Positions 21,669 through 33,863 of a DNA stretch of 64,000 nucleotides are shown in pieces. Both the position numbers and the translations under genes were made by a program. Numbering within the stretch: the stretch's first letter is position 1; each line of letters opens with the position of its first letter. A model generated the notes under the pieces. It did not search any database, was not told the origin of the DNA, and saw nothing but the letters and a program-made list of their open reading frames with translations. Origin of the DNA: Multifurca ochricompacta (lineage: Eukaryota; Basidiomycota; Agaricomycetes; Russulales; Russulaceae); contig WTXG01000002.1 in the NCBI GenBank assembly GCA_022496185.1, forward strand, positions 1,240,001-1,304,000, in the 5' to 3' direction.

Positions 21669-24600
21669 TTAAAGCATCTGCTTGACCACTTTTTTATGTG
21701 CTTTCCTCGCCTGTGTCTTCGCTCGGCAGTCGCATGTGCGTGTGATAAAGTCAGAGTCCCCTTCAATAGCGTCTAGTGCGTAAACTGCTGCATGTTTGGC
21801 TGCATAGGCAGCTGTTGGGCCATCCGCCCTTGCCAGGATGACGTCGTGAATGACAACTGGATCAGGTCGTCAGTGAGAGTTTTCGTTCCTATGCAGATGC
21901 AGAACAAGACATACCATTACATAGCATTCCATGCGAAAATCTCTCCGTCGGTTCATACTCTCGCGTGACTTCGAATTGCCTGCAGCCGTGTGCCTGTAAT
22001 ACCTCAAACAATGTCTTGGTCGGGTGATGAGTCAGTGTACGTAAAGTGATATGTTTATCGTAAAATGGTTTGAGGATCTTGTCGAAGAATCTTTGCGCGC
22101 CATCAGGTGAGAAGTTGTCAGAAATGAAAATCGCGCCAATCACAGATTCCACGACATCTGAGAGCGCCTGAAACAAATGTCAACGCGTATCAAAAGAAAG
22201 CGGTCCGCTCGAGCGCGCCTTGGGAGGGGTAGTATCGATCCAATACTGGCCAGGTGCGCGGTCTTCTTCCTTAGCCAGGTTGTACTCTACATCCCGTTTT
22301 CGCTTCAGATTATCAGCATATGCTCGTATCTTGTTTGCGAGATCGAACGACTCGAACATGAGGTGTTCGTGCAAGCCAACCTCGATACATATTGCTCCCA
22401 GCGCCTGGTTGGATACCATTGCGCCCTAGAACACCAGTGTCAAATAATCATGATGCTGGGTAAAGGCTATCTTACTTTCAGCAGAGTCAGGGCACCAGGC
22501 GACAAAGTTGCATCGCGGTCGTAGATGTGACGAATAACCACTGGATACGTTATTAACGTCGAGAAAGCCGTGGCAAAAGTGAAACAGGCTGACAGAAGTC
22601 TAGGATAGCGTCACCTAGGAACTCGAGACGTTGGTAGCAGGTCATCTCATAACCCTGTATCGAGGCATGTGTCTACAAGCGTGCGTTAAACCTGCTCTTC
22701 TTCTAGAAACAGGGGGGGAGGCAGTTGAAGTCGCACCAATGCTTGCGCCAGTATATGCGGCCTGTTAAACTTGTGTCCCATGATCTCTTCGATGGCCTCC
22801 ACGGTCCCTGGTCGTAATCGAGTGGTCACATCCGGAGGAGGCGCCAGCGCCTTGCGCGCAAAATCAGACCATTGATCAATATTCGACACAGCGATACGCA
22901 GAGCTTTCGATGCGTTCAGAGCTGTTTCACTTCCTCCAGTTATATACGCCGCGCCTATGATCGATTCTGCGACATCTGCTATTGCCTGCAAATTGTGAAC
23001 AAATTTACCGTGTGCTGATATCCCGAGACAAATACCTTGTCGCCCAACCACTGTACATTTTGGTCGTCTTTTTTAGTTTTCTTCAAGGACAAGCTCTCGC
23101 CAGTAGGCTTCACGGCCTCATCTAGCGAGGCCTTATCCTTATCACCCCCTTCATAGGAATCTTTCCCGGCTAACAAACCTTCGTGGCTGACAGATCCTTC
23201 ATTTTCATTTCTGTCAGTCGTTACTGGGTAGGTGTCGAGGTCAGAAAATCCTGAGTTACCACTAATGTACGGGTTTGGACATACAATCATTCTCTTTATC
23301 CTCCACTTTGTGATCCCCGGCGTCCAGACTGTAGGTACAAGCCTCTCTTCCCCTATCGTCTTCCGGGACTTTAGGAGGCGGAGCCGTGATCAGCGTGAAA
23401 TTGGGTGGGCGCCATTGCTTTGGTACGAGAGGTTTTGCCTGGATGTACGGTGCCAAGCCTACGCTTTCTGCATTGAGGAATAATGCCTTATTGCTGATGA
23501 TACGCAGCCGTGCAGAATGTAGGGCACCTTCTTGCTGAGAGGGGTTCGTTACAAACAGATATATGGAGGAAAGGTATTTAAGATAAGCATCCCCAAGTAG
23601 TTCGAGGCGTTCATAATCAAATTCGGCGCACGCAGAAGGCGCAGAAATGGCAGCGTGTAATTGATGTTCTTGGATAGCATGGTCGAAGAGGGCAGCGTTG
23701 AGTTCTGTCACAAGGAGCATGTCATCTATTCGACGCATAATGGATGGTAGGAGTAACGCAGTTCGGAACGTGCTAAAATATATATCAATGATTTTTGGCT
23801 ATCAAAGATCGGACATCCGCACTTACCTCGCTGGAATGGCAAACCGGGCACATAATTCGGGAATGAGATCTGCGGTCGTAAGTTCGCGGAATGTAATGTG
23901 ATTGCTTTCACGTACACTTAGCGGGATGTTTCGTTGGATTTGGTGGGTTTTTGGAAGCAGGGTTAAGTCTATTGAGCACTGGGAGGACTCGATCAACTTC
24001 AATCATGGGTTGATTGCAGTCGCGGAGGCCTTCGAAGCCCTTCCGACGCTCCTTGCAGTACTCGAGAAAACTCTCGTACCTGGCTTCCCGCTATGCAGGG
24101 CTAATTACAACGTCCATGAAGGTGAGAGTACGAGGCTTACCAAGCTGTCTACTGGCTTGCTCAATGGTGTCAAGTCCCGTCGCACCCTCACTGCGTAATA
24201 TCGCCGTGTATATTCTATCCATCTGTCCTGAATAATTGCATCTTCCAAGGAAGCCTCTAGATTTTCTGTCTGTAACTCGGTGACCCAATTATCCGCAGCG
24301 AGTTTGACTAGATCCCAGGGAATGTCATTGACTATTTCGGCAATATGCCAGCGGTCAGATTTAGAACGAGTCAACCCAGGCCATGAGGACTTCAATGGAG
24401 CAAGGAAGTAGGGTATGTCCTCCAACTGACAAACAAGTGGTTTGTTAACAATAGACCGATACACCCGGATTGTGTAGCGGTAAAGGTCGTCTAGGCGCTC
24501 GGCATTGACATCAAACCTAGCTCCTCGCTTCAAGTCGACGACCATTCGAAATCCAGAATCGAATAGTTTTAAACTTGACATACGAGGAAGAGGGGCCCGC

Positions 24601-26541
24601 GTCAACAAAACAAGAGGCCCATACAATTCCCGCTCTTTTACAGAAATGACAGTGGGATACAGGGTGTTGGACCACAGACAGACGACATTTTCCCAGAACC
24701 CAGGCTTCTTTCGCGGATAACCATGGACCCCTATCTGTTTGCTTGCTGCGGTAAGCTGGGGTGAAACAGTAGCGACAATGTCTTCGTCGGCATTATCTAG
24801 AGTACGAGTAACGTCAGGGATACGTCTTTGGTCTATCTTTTTTGAGGAGCGAGGAAAAAGTTGGGGATCTAGAAACCCCCTTTCGAAGAGTTCAAGGCAC
24901 ATTTGATAGCAGGCCGTTCTTCGAGCGTGAGCCCTGGAAGTTGAAGGCAACCCGGACACCGGCGGAACATGAGGCCCTGGAGGGAGAGTGACCGTACAGA
25001 CAAACTGAGGTTGTGATTTCCGAGGAGCAGGTACAGCCTCAAATTGGAAGAGCGCTGGAGGTTGACCATGCACACTGTCAGCAGCAGAAATATTCGCAGC
25101 AAAACGATAGATGATCCCGGTTGCGTCTTGCATCCGAATGCGCCCACTTGTAGTTGGGTCTTTAATACAAGGTGCAGAATCATCTTCGTCCTCACTGTCG
25201 GATAAATAAGGATCGTGACTGTTCAGCACAGTGGCTGGCAGAATAGCACTGTCCGGACTTTGCGCCACCCTATCAATCCACCTCCGCATAGGTTCATCAA
25301 GCTGTGTGACTTGAAGCAGTCTGCGCCGATGGCCGTCGCTGCCTCTTTGCATCATGTGGATAAGATGAGAGCCTAGCCCGCGTGTCCGAGCGCGGCAGTT
25401 GGCGTACGAGAGTTGGCTGTCGAACAGATCGTACCTAATAAGGGTGTGTTAGGCTTAGGTACCCAGAAGCTGACGACATAGCTCACCGAATCACCACCGA
25501 CGCAGGGGGGATCTCTAGGTCTTCGGCCCATTTGGTGGCAATAATAAGGTTGTAGGTACCTAATTGAAACCCATGAAACATCTCGTTCTAAATGGTTGAC
25601 TCAACTTGGAACGATGCGCAAAATGTGACGAACGAGATGCATACCTGTGAAATGAAATCGACATATATATCTTTCCCAACCAAAACTTGAGGGCGCAACC
25701 CCGTAATGTCCAGCAGTCTGAGGAGTTCGGCCATTACTAAGGCGACTGCTCTTCTGCGAACTTAAAACAATCAGAAGCTAGATCAAATCACGGATTCCAA
25801 TGACAAGCAAAGACGCTCACCGAACACTATGCCCCGGAATGAATCCTCGTGTGGACGACACGATTGCAGGACTTGCACCAACTTCAGGAATTTTGGAGTG
25901 ACATTGAGCCCACGAGATGAAGGGTCAAGATTGGGCATCGTATACTCCCAGTTCTTGATAATTTCCCGTGTTTCAAACAACACTACGTACTCCTTTGCTT
26001 GCTCTTCGTCCTCGTTATATGCTAGGGACACACTAGCATCGAGATCAGAAAGAGCGCGACGCCAAACCAGATCTGAAGCGCAGGAGCCCATGTCCAAAAG
26101 AACGTGAAGTGCAGCCGAGAAGTGGCGGCGAGAGTATTTTTCTTCCCCATCCACTTCGCGCAGTTGCTTGTACAGAGCTGTGAAAGTGAGCTTTGAGGGG
26201 GGTTCGTAAAGGACCACAATTTCTGAAGGGTGACAAGATTGATTATGCGAGAACTCAGGCTGTCCTGGTGCGATAGCATGGATAGCCTTCAGCCGCTTGA
26301 ACGGTGATTTGGTTTCATAAGAAGTGGAAGAATGAAGGGAGAGCGCACGCTTGCGTCCTGCAGCGGACAGTGCAGCACTGGAGACGTCGTCAACTACGGG
26401 TGGGACCACATCGATAGGGGAAGAATAAGACCCTTCGCTGTCGGCCCTACACAGTTGCGCCTGCCGGTCGCTGCCCTGTCTGGGGGGCGGGGGAGTTGCT
26501 TCACCCCCTTTCCTCCATGCATGCTTCCAAATTTTGAGCAT
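21669..26541 (-). CDS. Dicer-like ribonuclease III lacking the N-terminal DExD helicase half
   Basis: Cuts double-stranded RNA into small RNAs. The ATG at 26541 gives MLKIWKHAWRKGGEATPPPP and a low-complexity lead. Homology begins at SCHPSEIVVLYEPP, the end of the DExD domain, and continues with CASDLVWRRAL and MPNLDPSSRGLNVTPKFL. HELICc motifs follow (RRRAVALVMAELLRLLD, LGTYNLIIATKWAEDLEIPP, ANCRARTRGLGSHLIHMM). The Dicer dimerisation fold (GIIYRFAANIS to CYQMCLELFERGFL) and a platform/PAZ-like region come next. RNase IIIa has YERLELLGDAYLKYLSS and ADVAESIIGAAY; RNase IIIb has YQRLEFLGDAILDF and SDVVESVIGAIF. Catalytic acidic residues look intact in both. A C-terminal dsRNA-binding motif (PTKTLFEVLQAHG to AYAAKHAAVYALD) ends at 21669. 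No Walker A or DECH motif is found upstream. Confidence 0.88.
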
Positions 26542-26770
26542 TAGGGTCAAGCGCGCATAGATGAGGGAAGATGAATGAGAACGAGTCTTAGTGTGGCACA
26601 ACAATTACAGCAACCACCATCACCACACCACGACTACGACGCTTGCTCACTCCTACCGAGGCTAATCACTTAGCCAGCAACCCATGTCCACGAAGACCTC
26701 ATCACGTTGCATAATATATATACCGTGCAAGCACTTTCACTCGTCCCAAGCTTAAACTACTGTTGGGTCC
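26542..26770. promoter_or_regulatory. Divergent promoter, Dicer-like / conserved fungal gene
   Basis: 229 bp between two divergent start codons. It includes a CACCAC-rich stretch near 26615-26640 and a TATATATA element near 26712-26720. There is no room here for the missing Dicer helicase exons. Confidence 0.45.
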
Positions 26771-28325
26771 ATGATTAACCACGCTACTATTCTCGAGCGC
26801 ATAGACACGAGACCAATCTCCTCTCCTCCGTCTATCAGACACCGCTCACTATCTGAGCCTTGCCTTCCTGCGCGTCTTCCGTCGACTGGTACCGTGTCGT
26901 ATCTCTATACCAGGGCGTCTAGTTACACCAACTACCAGCCGTCATTCGCCGAGAGGCTAATCTCGCAGCACCCAAGTCGCTGTTAGCACAGCTGGTCAGA
27001 GACGCATCTCACAAGACCGACTCCCTGAAAGAAGCTATGTCGACCAAAATTACTATTACCGACTCACCGCCCCAACCGCAGGTGCCTTCTCAAGAGTTCA
27101 GTTCAACATCGCCACCAAGTCCCCTTCAACGCATTTTCTCGTTGGCGAGGATTACAAAGGCCAACGAACCTTGGAAAGATCCAGAGGTGTGTAGTATTAT
27201 CTATTGATTGCTTAGTGTTTTAACAGTTTCCAAGCCATGGGAAGTGCTACGAGCTGTCGAGAATAAGAATGTCAACTATCTTATGGAGGTTCGGGATCGC
27301 GCTTTCCATGTTCGTTTCTCGGGGCTGTACACACGGTTTTTAACTGGCTTACATAGTCGACGTGCTAGGCTCTCGTTCGCCCATCAGGTGGTGTGACCCC
27401 TCTTATCCATGCAATGCACATCGGAAAATCCCATCATGATGTAGCGATCATCTTGCTCGGCGCATTCTCTCGGTATATCAATCACTTGGACGAAATGGAT
27501 TTTGCGAAAAAGGAAACCAGGTCTCTTCTGGTCTCTCTACGTGAGCGACATGCAGGTCCATATCTATTGCATATGCTTAATTCGGCACTAGGTGGCAGTC
27601 TCAAAGTAGCCATCGATTATGGTCTTCAAAGCTCGCAGAGTGACCTTCTTGCGTCCTTTCTGCAGACTCTTGTGATGAGCGAAGGGGATACATGGATCCA
27701 GGAACAAGTGAAACTTGTTGGGATTGCTCTACGGCAAGGTCCTTCAGCCCATCCTGTTGATGTCGCTCGGTCATCTGTCAAACGCGTAGCCACGCGTGCT
27801 CTTGGAAAGGCACCCCTGATTGCTGACCTGGAGGATTAGTAAGCAGTTCTTTGGCCGTGGCGAGGTGTGCGAGCTTTTTTTTCTTTTGATTTGCAGTATA
27901 TCAAATGCCGCTGTTGATCTCCTGATGATGGGGGCCTGGAGTCTGGCCTTGGAGTCTTTCTCTGGGGATCGCATCCCGGTAAATGCTCACGCGGTGTGTT
28001 TGCAGCATTTCTAATTGGTGGTCATTCCAAGCCCTACTACTTTGCGCGTGATGATAGGGTGTACAGGGTTTTCGTGGAGCGCCTAGACCAGCATCGAGAT
28101 GATATTGACCGTCGACTCAGTGGACGGTTGAAGTCTCAGTTAGCAACTCTTAGAAGTGCTCTTCGAGGGCGTGCAAGGTCGTGGCACGTTAGTCCTTTTC
28201 CATCCTCCTTTTACAAGGAAGCTGACTTTCCTGCGACAAGGGCAAAGTTGAACTGTTGGAATCAGATTTTGATGACGCCTGACAGTGCATGTATACTTCA
28301 TATCCTTTCCATCGTCTCCAGATGA
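26771..28325 (+). CDS. Conserved fungal protein of unknown function
   Basis: I recognise the sequence style as a conserved fungal family but cannot name a function. The ATG at 26771 gives MINHATILERIDTRPISSPP, a Ser/Pro-rich lead. Exons then read RRANLAAPKSLLAQLVRDAS, LQRIFSLARITKANEPWKDP and PWEVLRAVENKNVNYLMEVR. The most conserved block is VTPLIHAMHIGKSHHDVAII, LLGAFSRYINHLDEMD, SLKVAIDYGLQSSQSDLLAS and FLQTLVMSEGDTWIQEQVKL. A later exon gives SNAAVDLLMMGAWSLALES, and another PYYFARDDRVYRVFVERLDQ. The helical paired pattern (HAMHIGKSHHDVAIILLGAF) recalls ankyrin-type repeats, but too few copies are visible to call the fold. Introns near 27187, 27309, 27837 and 27978 are short; the last exon may end before 28325. 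Confidence 0.7.
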
Positions 28326-28819
28326 CAGTGCTTGTGGCCTACTCACAACCCATTGCAAGGGTCACCGCACGAAACTTAACATGTTCCTAATCCCTTGCCC
28401 GTAAAAGGTGCCATCCGGGTCCGAGCTACCAACCCGCGATATGGCGTATCATTGGGCATAAATAAACGTTGTGATAATAATCCTTGATTCATGTCTTCCG
28501 CTCTGTTTCGAGGCTTTACCTGAGACAGAAGTCTTATCATGAACTTTGCGGGGGTACAGTTGCTGTTTATTGTCACGAATCTTGAAGCGTTGACTACATA
28601 TACGATGTCGTGCCGCACTCACGATCGAACCGATTTCTATCCTTTGAAATCAAATCAGCCCAGGAAAAGGTCACTTTGCGCGAATTTGTAACATAGAAGC
28701 GGCATGCGAATTAAATGCTCGATGTTATAATAGAGATGCAAGGAAGACACAATTAGTCAGTAGACCAGTTTCATTAGGTTAGATCGATTTCAAGTGAGAT
28801 TGGGATGGGCGAGACATTC
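28326..28819. other. Convergent intergenic region
   Basis: About 490 bp between two 3' ends. An 80-codon minus-strand frame (28376-28618) shows no recognisable motif and is not called. No other structure seen. Confidence 0.45.
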
Positions 28820-29649
28820 CTAGTTGAAAACAAGTCGTACTCCCGTCCACCACACCCAGAGGCCCACAGACAACAGGGCTAGCACTGCAGGAACAAGATC
28901 CAATTGAAGTATTGTGTAGACCCAAATGGTCCCTAACGGCGGGCACTACCACGAGACGTCAACAACGCCGAGTGGACGATGAACTGTGAACAACTGACCT
29001 GTTGCATATTGACTAACCAGTTGCTATAGTTTACCTGGTAAATCATTCGCGTCCCTGACGCGACGGAAAGGACGAAAAAGGACGCTTGGGCCCATCTCGT
29101 GTATTTGTGTCGGTTTGCTGGGAATTTATCAGAGCACACAGGTGAGAGCACCAAATAATCATCCTCACTGTAGAATATAAAAACTGCCAAAACTTGACAG
29201 ACATGGTTTAGCGAGCCTCATTCCAGGTATTGTATTGATACTTACTGGGGACGCTGCTAAGCATCTTGTTGGCTATGATATCCCAGGACGGCTGCTGGCC
29301 GTACTGGAAGTGTATGAGACTGGGGAACAGCTTTAGTATGTAGTATATGACGCCATTGAGGAATGACCGGTGCGTACATGTACATCATTAGAAGCAGGAA
29401 GGACATGGGAATCAACAGTGTTGTTGCCGCAAAGATCTCTTCTGCCAAGGGATATTCTCCATCGTCGTCACTGTCTGGGATTGCTTGTGGCGATATAGAT
29501 ATTGTCCTTGGTTCATTGACAGAGACCGGATCATTTTTCAGAGTTCCAGTCTGTTTGATCAGGCGTGGCTGCTCTTCTCTGGGAACCTGAATATAGGGAG
29601 AGCTCTTTCTTGAATCTGAACCCCCGTCTGTCTGTCGCCTTCTTGACAT
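28820..29649 (-). CDS. Conserved fungal multi-pass membrane protein
   Basis: The ATG at 29649 gives MSRRRQTDGGSDSRKSSPYI, a polar N-terminus ending in an acidic stretch (IPDSDDDGEYPLAEEIF). TM1 is AATTLLIPMSFLLLMMYI. An intron (GTACGC...CCCAG) joins this to LIHFQYGQQPSWDIIANKML. The next exons carry RWAQASFFVLSVASGTRMIY (second or third helix) and QVNYSNWLVNMQQ. A last exon gives GTIWVYTILQLDLVPAVLAL and LSVGLWVWWTGVRLVFN, with the stop at 28820-28822. Four hydrophobic segments with a short cytosolic C-terminus suggest an ER or Golgi membrane protein. I believe the family is widely conserved in fungi but do not know its role. Coding frame is continuous across three short introns, with small uncertainty near 29050-29240. 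Confidence 0.65.
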
Positions 29650-29755
29650 TACAAAACACAAAACATGCGACCTGTACTAGCTCTGAACATGGATCTCGCC
29701 GCGGCTAACCCGGGACGTCCACTCCGAGTCTCTCAGATCCCCACCACACACTACG

Positions 29756-30918
29756 ATGACCCTTACTGACACAGCGCAGTTGCTCAACATATTGCAAGCT
29801 CACGGGCAAAGGTTTCTGGACTCGTTCAACCCCCATGAAGCGATGGGAAATAAGAGAAAGGTTGCTGGAGTTACTGATAAAGCTCATCGGTCCACTAAGC
29901 AAGCGAGAATAGAAAGTGACTGCTCACAGTCAAGCTCGGTCGACTGCTCTCATTCTGCGGAGGAATGGACTGGCTTTGGTAGTGACGCCCAGATTGAAGA
30001 TGTGTCTGAATCTCGCTCATCCACCCAGGAGTTGACACGGCTCAAAGGTGTGCTGGCTTACCCGAAAATGAATGTTGAAGCTCACGGTTTCCCCGGCCGC
30101 ATGCCCACAGCAAGCACATTCGCACCCAAATTAGACGTGGTCGTGTTTTCAGGACCAGTACTGAGGTCATCCGAACCGTCTTCTACAAGGGCGCAAACTA
30201 AAACGTTCATGGTGCGCTCAATTCTATTCCCCTGCCTGCTGGGCCATCACAACTTCCTTCAAGTCTTCAAAGGTATCCAAACTAAGAGACCAAGCACAAG
30301 AACAGATAAAAAATAGTACAATAAATCCTGATGAGGAGGATGAGAACGAGCTGTGAGCGTCAAATATGCTCTGGTGCTCATGCGGCTGACATTAGATAGC
30401 ACAAACGCACAGAATGATGCACTGCTGCACCGTTTGGTGCATACGCAACTACTGTCTGGATCACTGAATCCGGAGCTCAATCTGACTTCCGCTCAACGGA
30501 AAAAGGCCCTGGAAGGCCGTGTTTGGAGGTGTCTGGAAGATCAAAGCTCGGTCAAGGTGAAAAAATAGTACGTGCAAAAGAACGAGACAAAGCTTCCAAG
30601 CGTGTCCGAGAAGGGATACTTGAGAAGCAAAAGGAAAAGCGGGAGAAATTCGTTCAGGAGGTAGCTGTTTCCCATCCATCTAATGAGTTCCCCCTCACGG
30701 AGTCGCACAGGCCAAGGATATGGGTAATTATCATCCCGCCTTCAAAGGTTGCTCCGTGATCCGTTGGAAAAGAACACTAAGCGGAATCGCGAGAGGGGGT
30801 TACGGATGGGATCGGCTCCTATGGGGGAGGGGTACTGAAGCTCAGCAAACAGGAGATCGAAACTGTACAAGGTGGCCCAGCGGGTGGCCAAATGCGAGGT
30901 CGACGACACAAAAGATGA
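29756..30918 (+). CDS. FAF1-like 40S ribosome assembly factor
   Basis: Yeast Faf1 (human C1orf131) is a nucleolar protein needed for 18S rRNA processing. The ATG at 29756 gives MTLTDTAQLLNILQAHGQRF, followed by a Lys/Ser-rich acidic region. The exons then read KLDVVVFSGPVLRSSEPSS and NDALLHRLVHTQLLSGS, then TSAQRKKALEGRVLE. The basic helix KRVREGILEKQKEKREKFVQ is the family's strongest motif. It joins in phase to EAKDMGNYHPAFKG. The end is Gly/Arg-rich: LSKQEIETVQGGPAGGQM then RGRRHKR, with the stop at 30916-30918. A Gly/Arg end of this type is expected for a protein that binds pre-rRNA particles. Introns near 30210-30255, 30351-30405 and 30525-30565 have usual borders. The match rests on the C-terminal half; the N-terminal half is not conserved. 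Confidence 0.62.
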
Positions 30919-31067
30919 GACTGTATGGCACACAAGTAGGTGTAGCCGAAATAGTTCCCACAGTCAGGCCTGGTAATCCTTCACGAGGTTCATCAAAGCG
31001 GAAATAGGAATTCTAGATACACAAGTTGGCGCACAATAGCGGCGCTCATCTATCTCGACGAGCGTGA

Positions 31068-32120
31068 TCAGTCGACTACGATGAGAAGTTCCGCAGTAAG
31101 AGACATCTTCGTCACCTCTTCTATGACTTCAGAAGCTAGCGATATGCTCTTTAACTGACGCTTCATCAGTGCATACAAAATCCTAATAAAATGTAATCAG
31201 GGTAGCTGTCTGCGCTCGAGCTGACCAACTCACCAGCCAGCTGCAACACCGCTTAGGATACCCGCGACGATTAAGATGCCATTCACAACTTTGGTTTCTG
31301 TGGGAAAGTCAAGAATGGTTCATGGACAGAGATTGTGGCAATTACGAGTGTCCATTTTCTCCCTCTGTTGACCGTCGGACAACGAAGCCATTCGCGAGCC
31401 AATGAAGACATACAACAGGTACCTTGGAAAGCTGCACATTGTGGCCGCTATGAATTGCCAGACTGATACAGATTGTATAGACTAGCGAATCGCAGTTGGT
31501 GTTCCATCAGTGCCAATGAAATTGAAAGCCAGAGCTGTCTCACAGCAAAGAGAGAGTTTGAATATACCCACGGCGGGAAAGGTGAGATTCTGATGAGAAC
31601 AATGAGGGGAAGACCTTTAGCATCCTGTGGGTTTGAGCAAGTAGTCGACCAAAACTAAGGACATAGGTAAGAAACCTTACGATCACTGCTTCTAAAGCCT
31701 GCCATGTTTCATTCTTCGCAGACCAAGAGCGCAGCCCTTGACCAAAAGGAAACGCAGGAGGACAAATACTATGGCCGAGGAGACTAACGACGCAGGTGCG
31801 GCAATCAGGAACCCCCTCATGCCATAAGTGAAACCGCACAAGTTGAGCATCGTAGTGTGCCCTATCATAGGAGGGAAAGACATGATCTCTGGTGAACAGG
31901 GAAAATGAGAGATTACGGAATGTATTTGCAGAGCACAGAGAGCACACGGACGTATAAATGTTGCGAGTAGCAACCAACCGAGAGGGTGCACCCTGATCCC
32001 TTGACCCAGGTCATAGAAAATTTGAGCTAGGCGCGCGGGCTTAATGATTATGATGAGGGCGATGAGCGCGCAATAGAATAGAATGACTGCGAAGATAAGA
32101 AGCTGTCGAGACACGTTCAT
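31068..32120 (-). CDS. TVP38: TVP38/TMEM64-family VTT-domain membrane protein
   Basis: Golgi or late-secretory multi-pass protein of the VTT (SNARE-associated Golgi protein) family, members of which act in lipid redistribution. The ATG at 32120 gives a first helix (RQLLIFAVILFYCALIALII), then YDLGQGIRVHPLGWLLLATF. The VTT core is ISFPPMIGHTTMLNLCGFTY, GMRGFLIAAPASLVSSAIVF and ALEAVIKAKGLPLIVLIRIS. It continues with PFPPWVYSNSLFASIQSVSV. The RISPFPPW and G-FTYG signatures are diagnostic. Two more helices (FIAATMCSFPRYLLYVFIGS and VNGILIVAGILSGVAAGWIL) precede a short cytosolic tail ending at 31068-31070. About six introns of usual size. Divergent from the LOA1-like gene with about 300 bp between starts. 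Confidence 0.88.
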
Positions 32121-32422
32121 TAGGTTCGAGAAAGGACTTTTTTAAGCCATAGGCTGACCTTTCCGCTACAGGGTAACTTTCTGAAGCGGCGAACGGACGA
32201 TGAGAGGTGGTGCTTTAGAAAGGGGGAAAAGGCGAGTTCATCCTGTGAGGTGCACTCTCCTGTCATCGTAAGGGTGTGAGTGTGAGTTATGAGAGTGAGT
32301 GGAATTGAGGCGAGCTTGGAAGTTTCTCCGTCGAGAGAAATAGATAAGATAACCACGTGGCATTTCTACTGTTCTCCCGTTGTCCGTTGTTTTCTTCTCT
32401 TCTTTGCTTCAACAAGCAAAGT

Positions 32423-33863
32423 ATGGAAAAATATTCTGCATTTCGTGTTCGTATTTTATTTCTATGTCCAATCTTTAAACTTTCTCAAACTCAAATTCCA
32501 ATTTTTATCTCAAGGATCCAGGAACTGGGATACAAGTACGTGTTTTGACACTTTGTAGAGTTCATCATTGACTCACGTCTTTAGCCTTTTCTCACCCCCG
32601 TCCCACTCTTGGGATCCAGTGCGGTTGCTAGAATAGCCATCCCACTGTCCTATACCCTTGCGACCATACGAACGGTTCTCATCATGATCATTGCTACCTT
32701 TTACCTCGTGTTTGTCTCTGGCGCGTGTACTGTTCTGGTAAGGCCACGTCGTCCCTGTGTGAACATTCTCTCATTTCGCACAGACACCCGTCCCTCCAAT
32801 ACACAAAGCCGTCTCGTACATTTTTACTGCGCTCCTGTCTAGATTATCACTGCTCGTCCTGGGCGTGTGGTGGATACCCGTTGAGCAGATTTCACGGAAA
32901 CGAGGGTATGTATTTACCTTTTGGCTGAAAGTTGGTGTTGACTTGAGAATGGAAGGCGGCCCAGTGTCTCCCGAGAACCATGGGCGCCTGGCGCTGGGGA
33001 CCTCATCGTATCAAATTGGGTTTCGTGGATAGAAGTTCTGTGGCTAGCTTTCCGGTTCGTGCTGTCCAAGCTTCACTGTCTCATGCCCTTGTGGACCCTG
33101 ACCGTAGGTTTGACCCGATATTCGTGCTTCCAGTCAGTATTGCCCCAGTACAACAGCCCGATATACTTCCCAGGGCACGTGGAACGGGGCGGAGTACTGG
33201 TACAGGTTCTGCTGCGGTCCTTCACCCCATTCGATCCACTTCGCAGAGAGCGAACATTTCTGGCTTTCGCAAGGTGTCTCTTCTGCGCATGATCACATTT
33301 ACGGGAAATACTCCTTTTGATGTTTCCAATGACAAACATTCTAGCATCGAAGAGATTCGACTCACTGCGAACCGCCCAGTCGTGGTCTTCCCAGAATGTT
33401 CAACTAGTAATGGACGTGGCTTACTCAGATTCGCAGAAGTTTTCAAGGAACGTGCTGTACCTGTTAGAGGATACAGGATATTCGTCATGTGTGTTCGGTG
33501 CGTATGCATCAGCAACTTCTAGTTATGAGGAGTCAATACGTTTTTAGCTACGATCCACCCACGGCCTTATCTCCAACGCTGTCGCATTCAATTCCCTCGA
33601 CACTGAATCCGCTCTCCCATGTGTTTTCCTTGGCAGCGGCTCTCAGACCCTTAACCATGTCAATTCGTCTGCTCCCCATCACTGAATCACCCAGTTCACC
33701 ATCCTTCATGGCAAGCGAGGTCATATCCGGTGACGTAGGAAACGATACCCTTTCTGCTGCTTGTGCCGGCCTGATTTCCCAGCTCGGCAAGCTGAAAAGG
33801 ATGAGCCTGAGTTGGGAAGATAAAATCTTATTCTTGAAGCTTTATCGCAAAAAAGAAAGTTAG
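32423..33863 (+). CDS. LOA1/VPS66-like lysophosphatidic acid acyltransferase
   Basis: PlsC-type acyltransferase that probably makes phosphatidic acid at the ER or lipid droplets. The ATG at 32423 gives MEKYSAFRVRILF. Exons then read GSSAVARIAIPLSYTLATIR, a membrane helix VLIMIIATFYLVFVSGAC, and PPIHKAVSYIFTALLSRLSL. LIVSNWVSWIEVLWLAFRF follows, in the place where NHxxxxD-type motif I lies. As in yeast Loa1, the canonical HX4D is replaced. FDPIFVLPVS, GFRKVSLLRMITF and the key motif RPVVVFPECSTSNGRGLL come next. The C-terminal exon covers SYDPPTALSPTLSHSIPST and SLAAALRPLTMSIRLLPI, ending at 33863. The FPE-TSNGRG motif is the strongest evidence. First-exon boundaries are less certain, and an earlier in-frame ATG (32357) exists. 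Confidence 0.68.

Noticed and set aside
27771..28358. Minus-strand frames upstream of the Dicer gene as possible missing helicase exons
   Set aside because: They contain no Walker A, DECH or other helicase motif and are antisense to conserved exons of the neighbouring gene.
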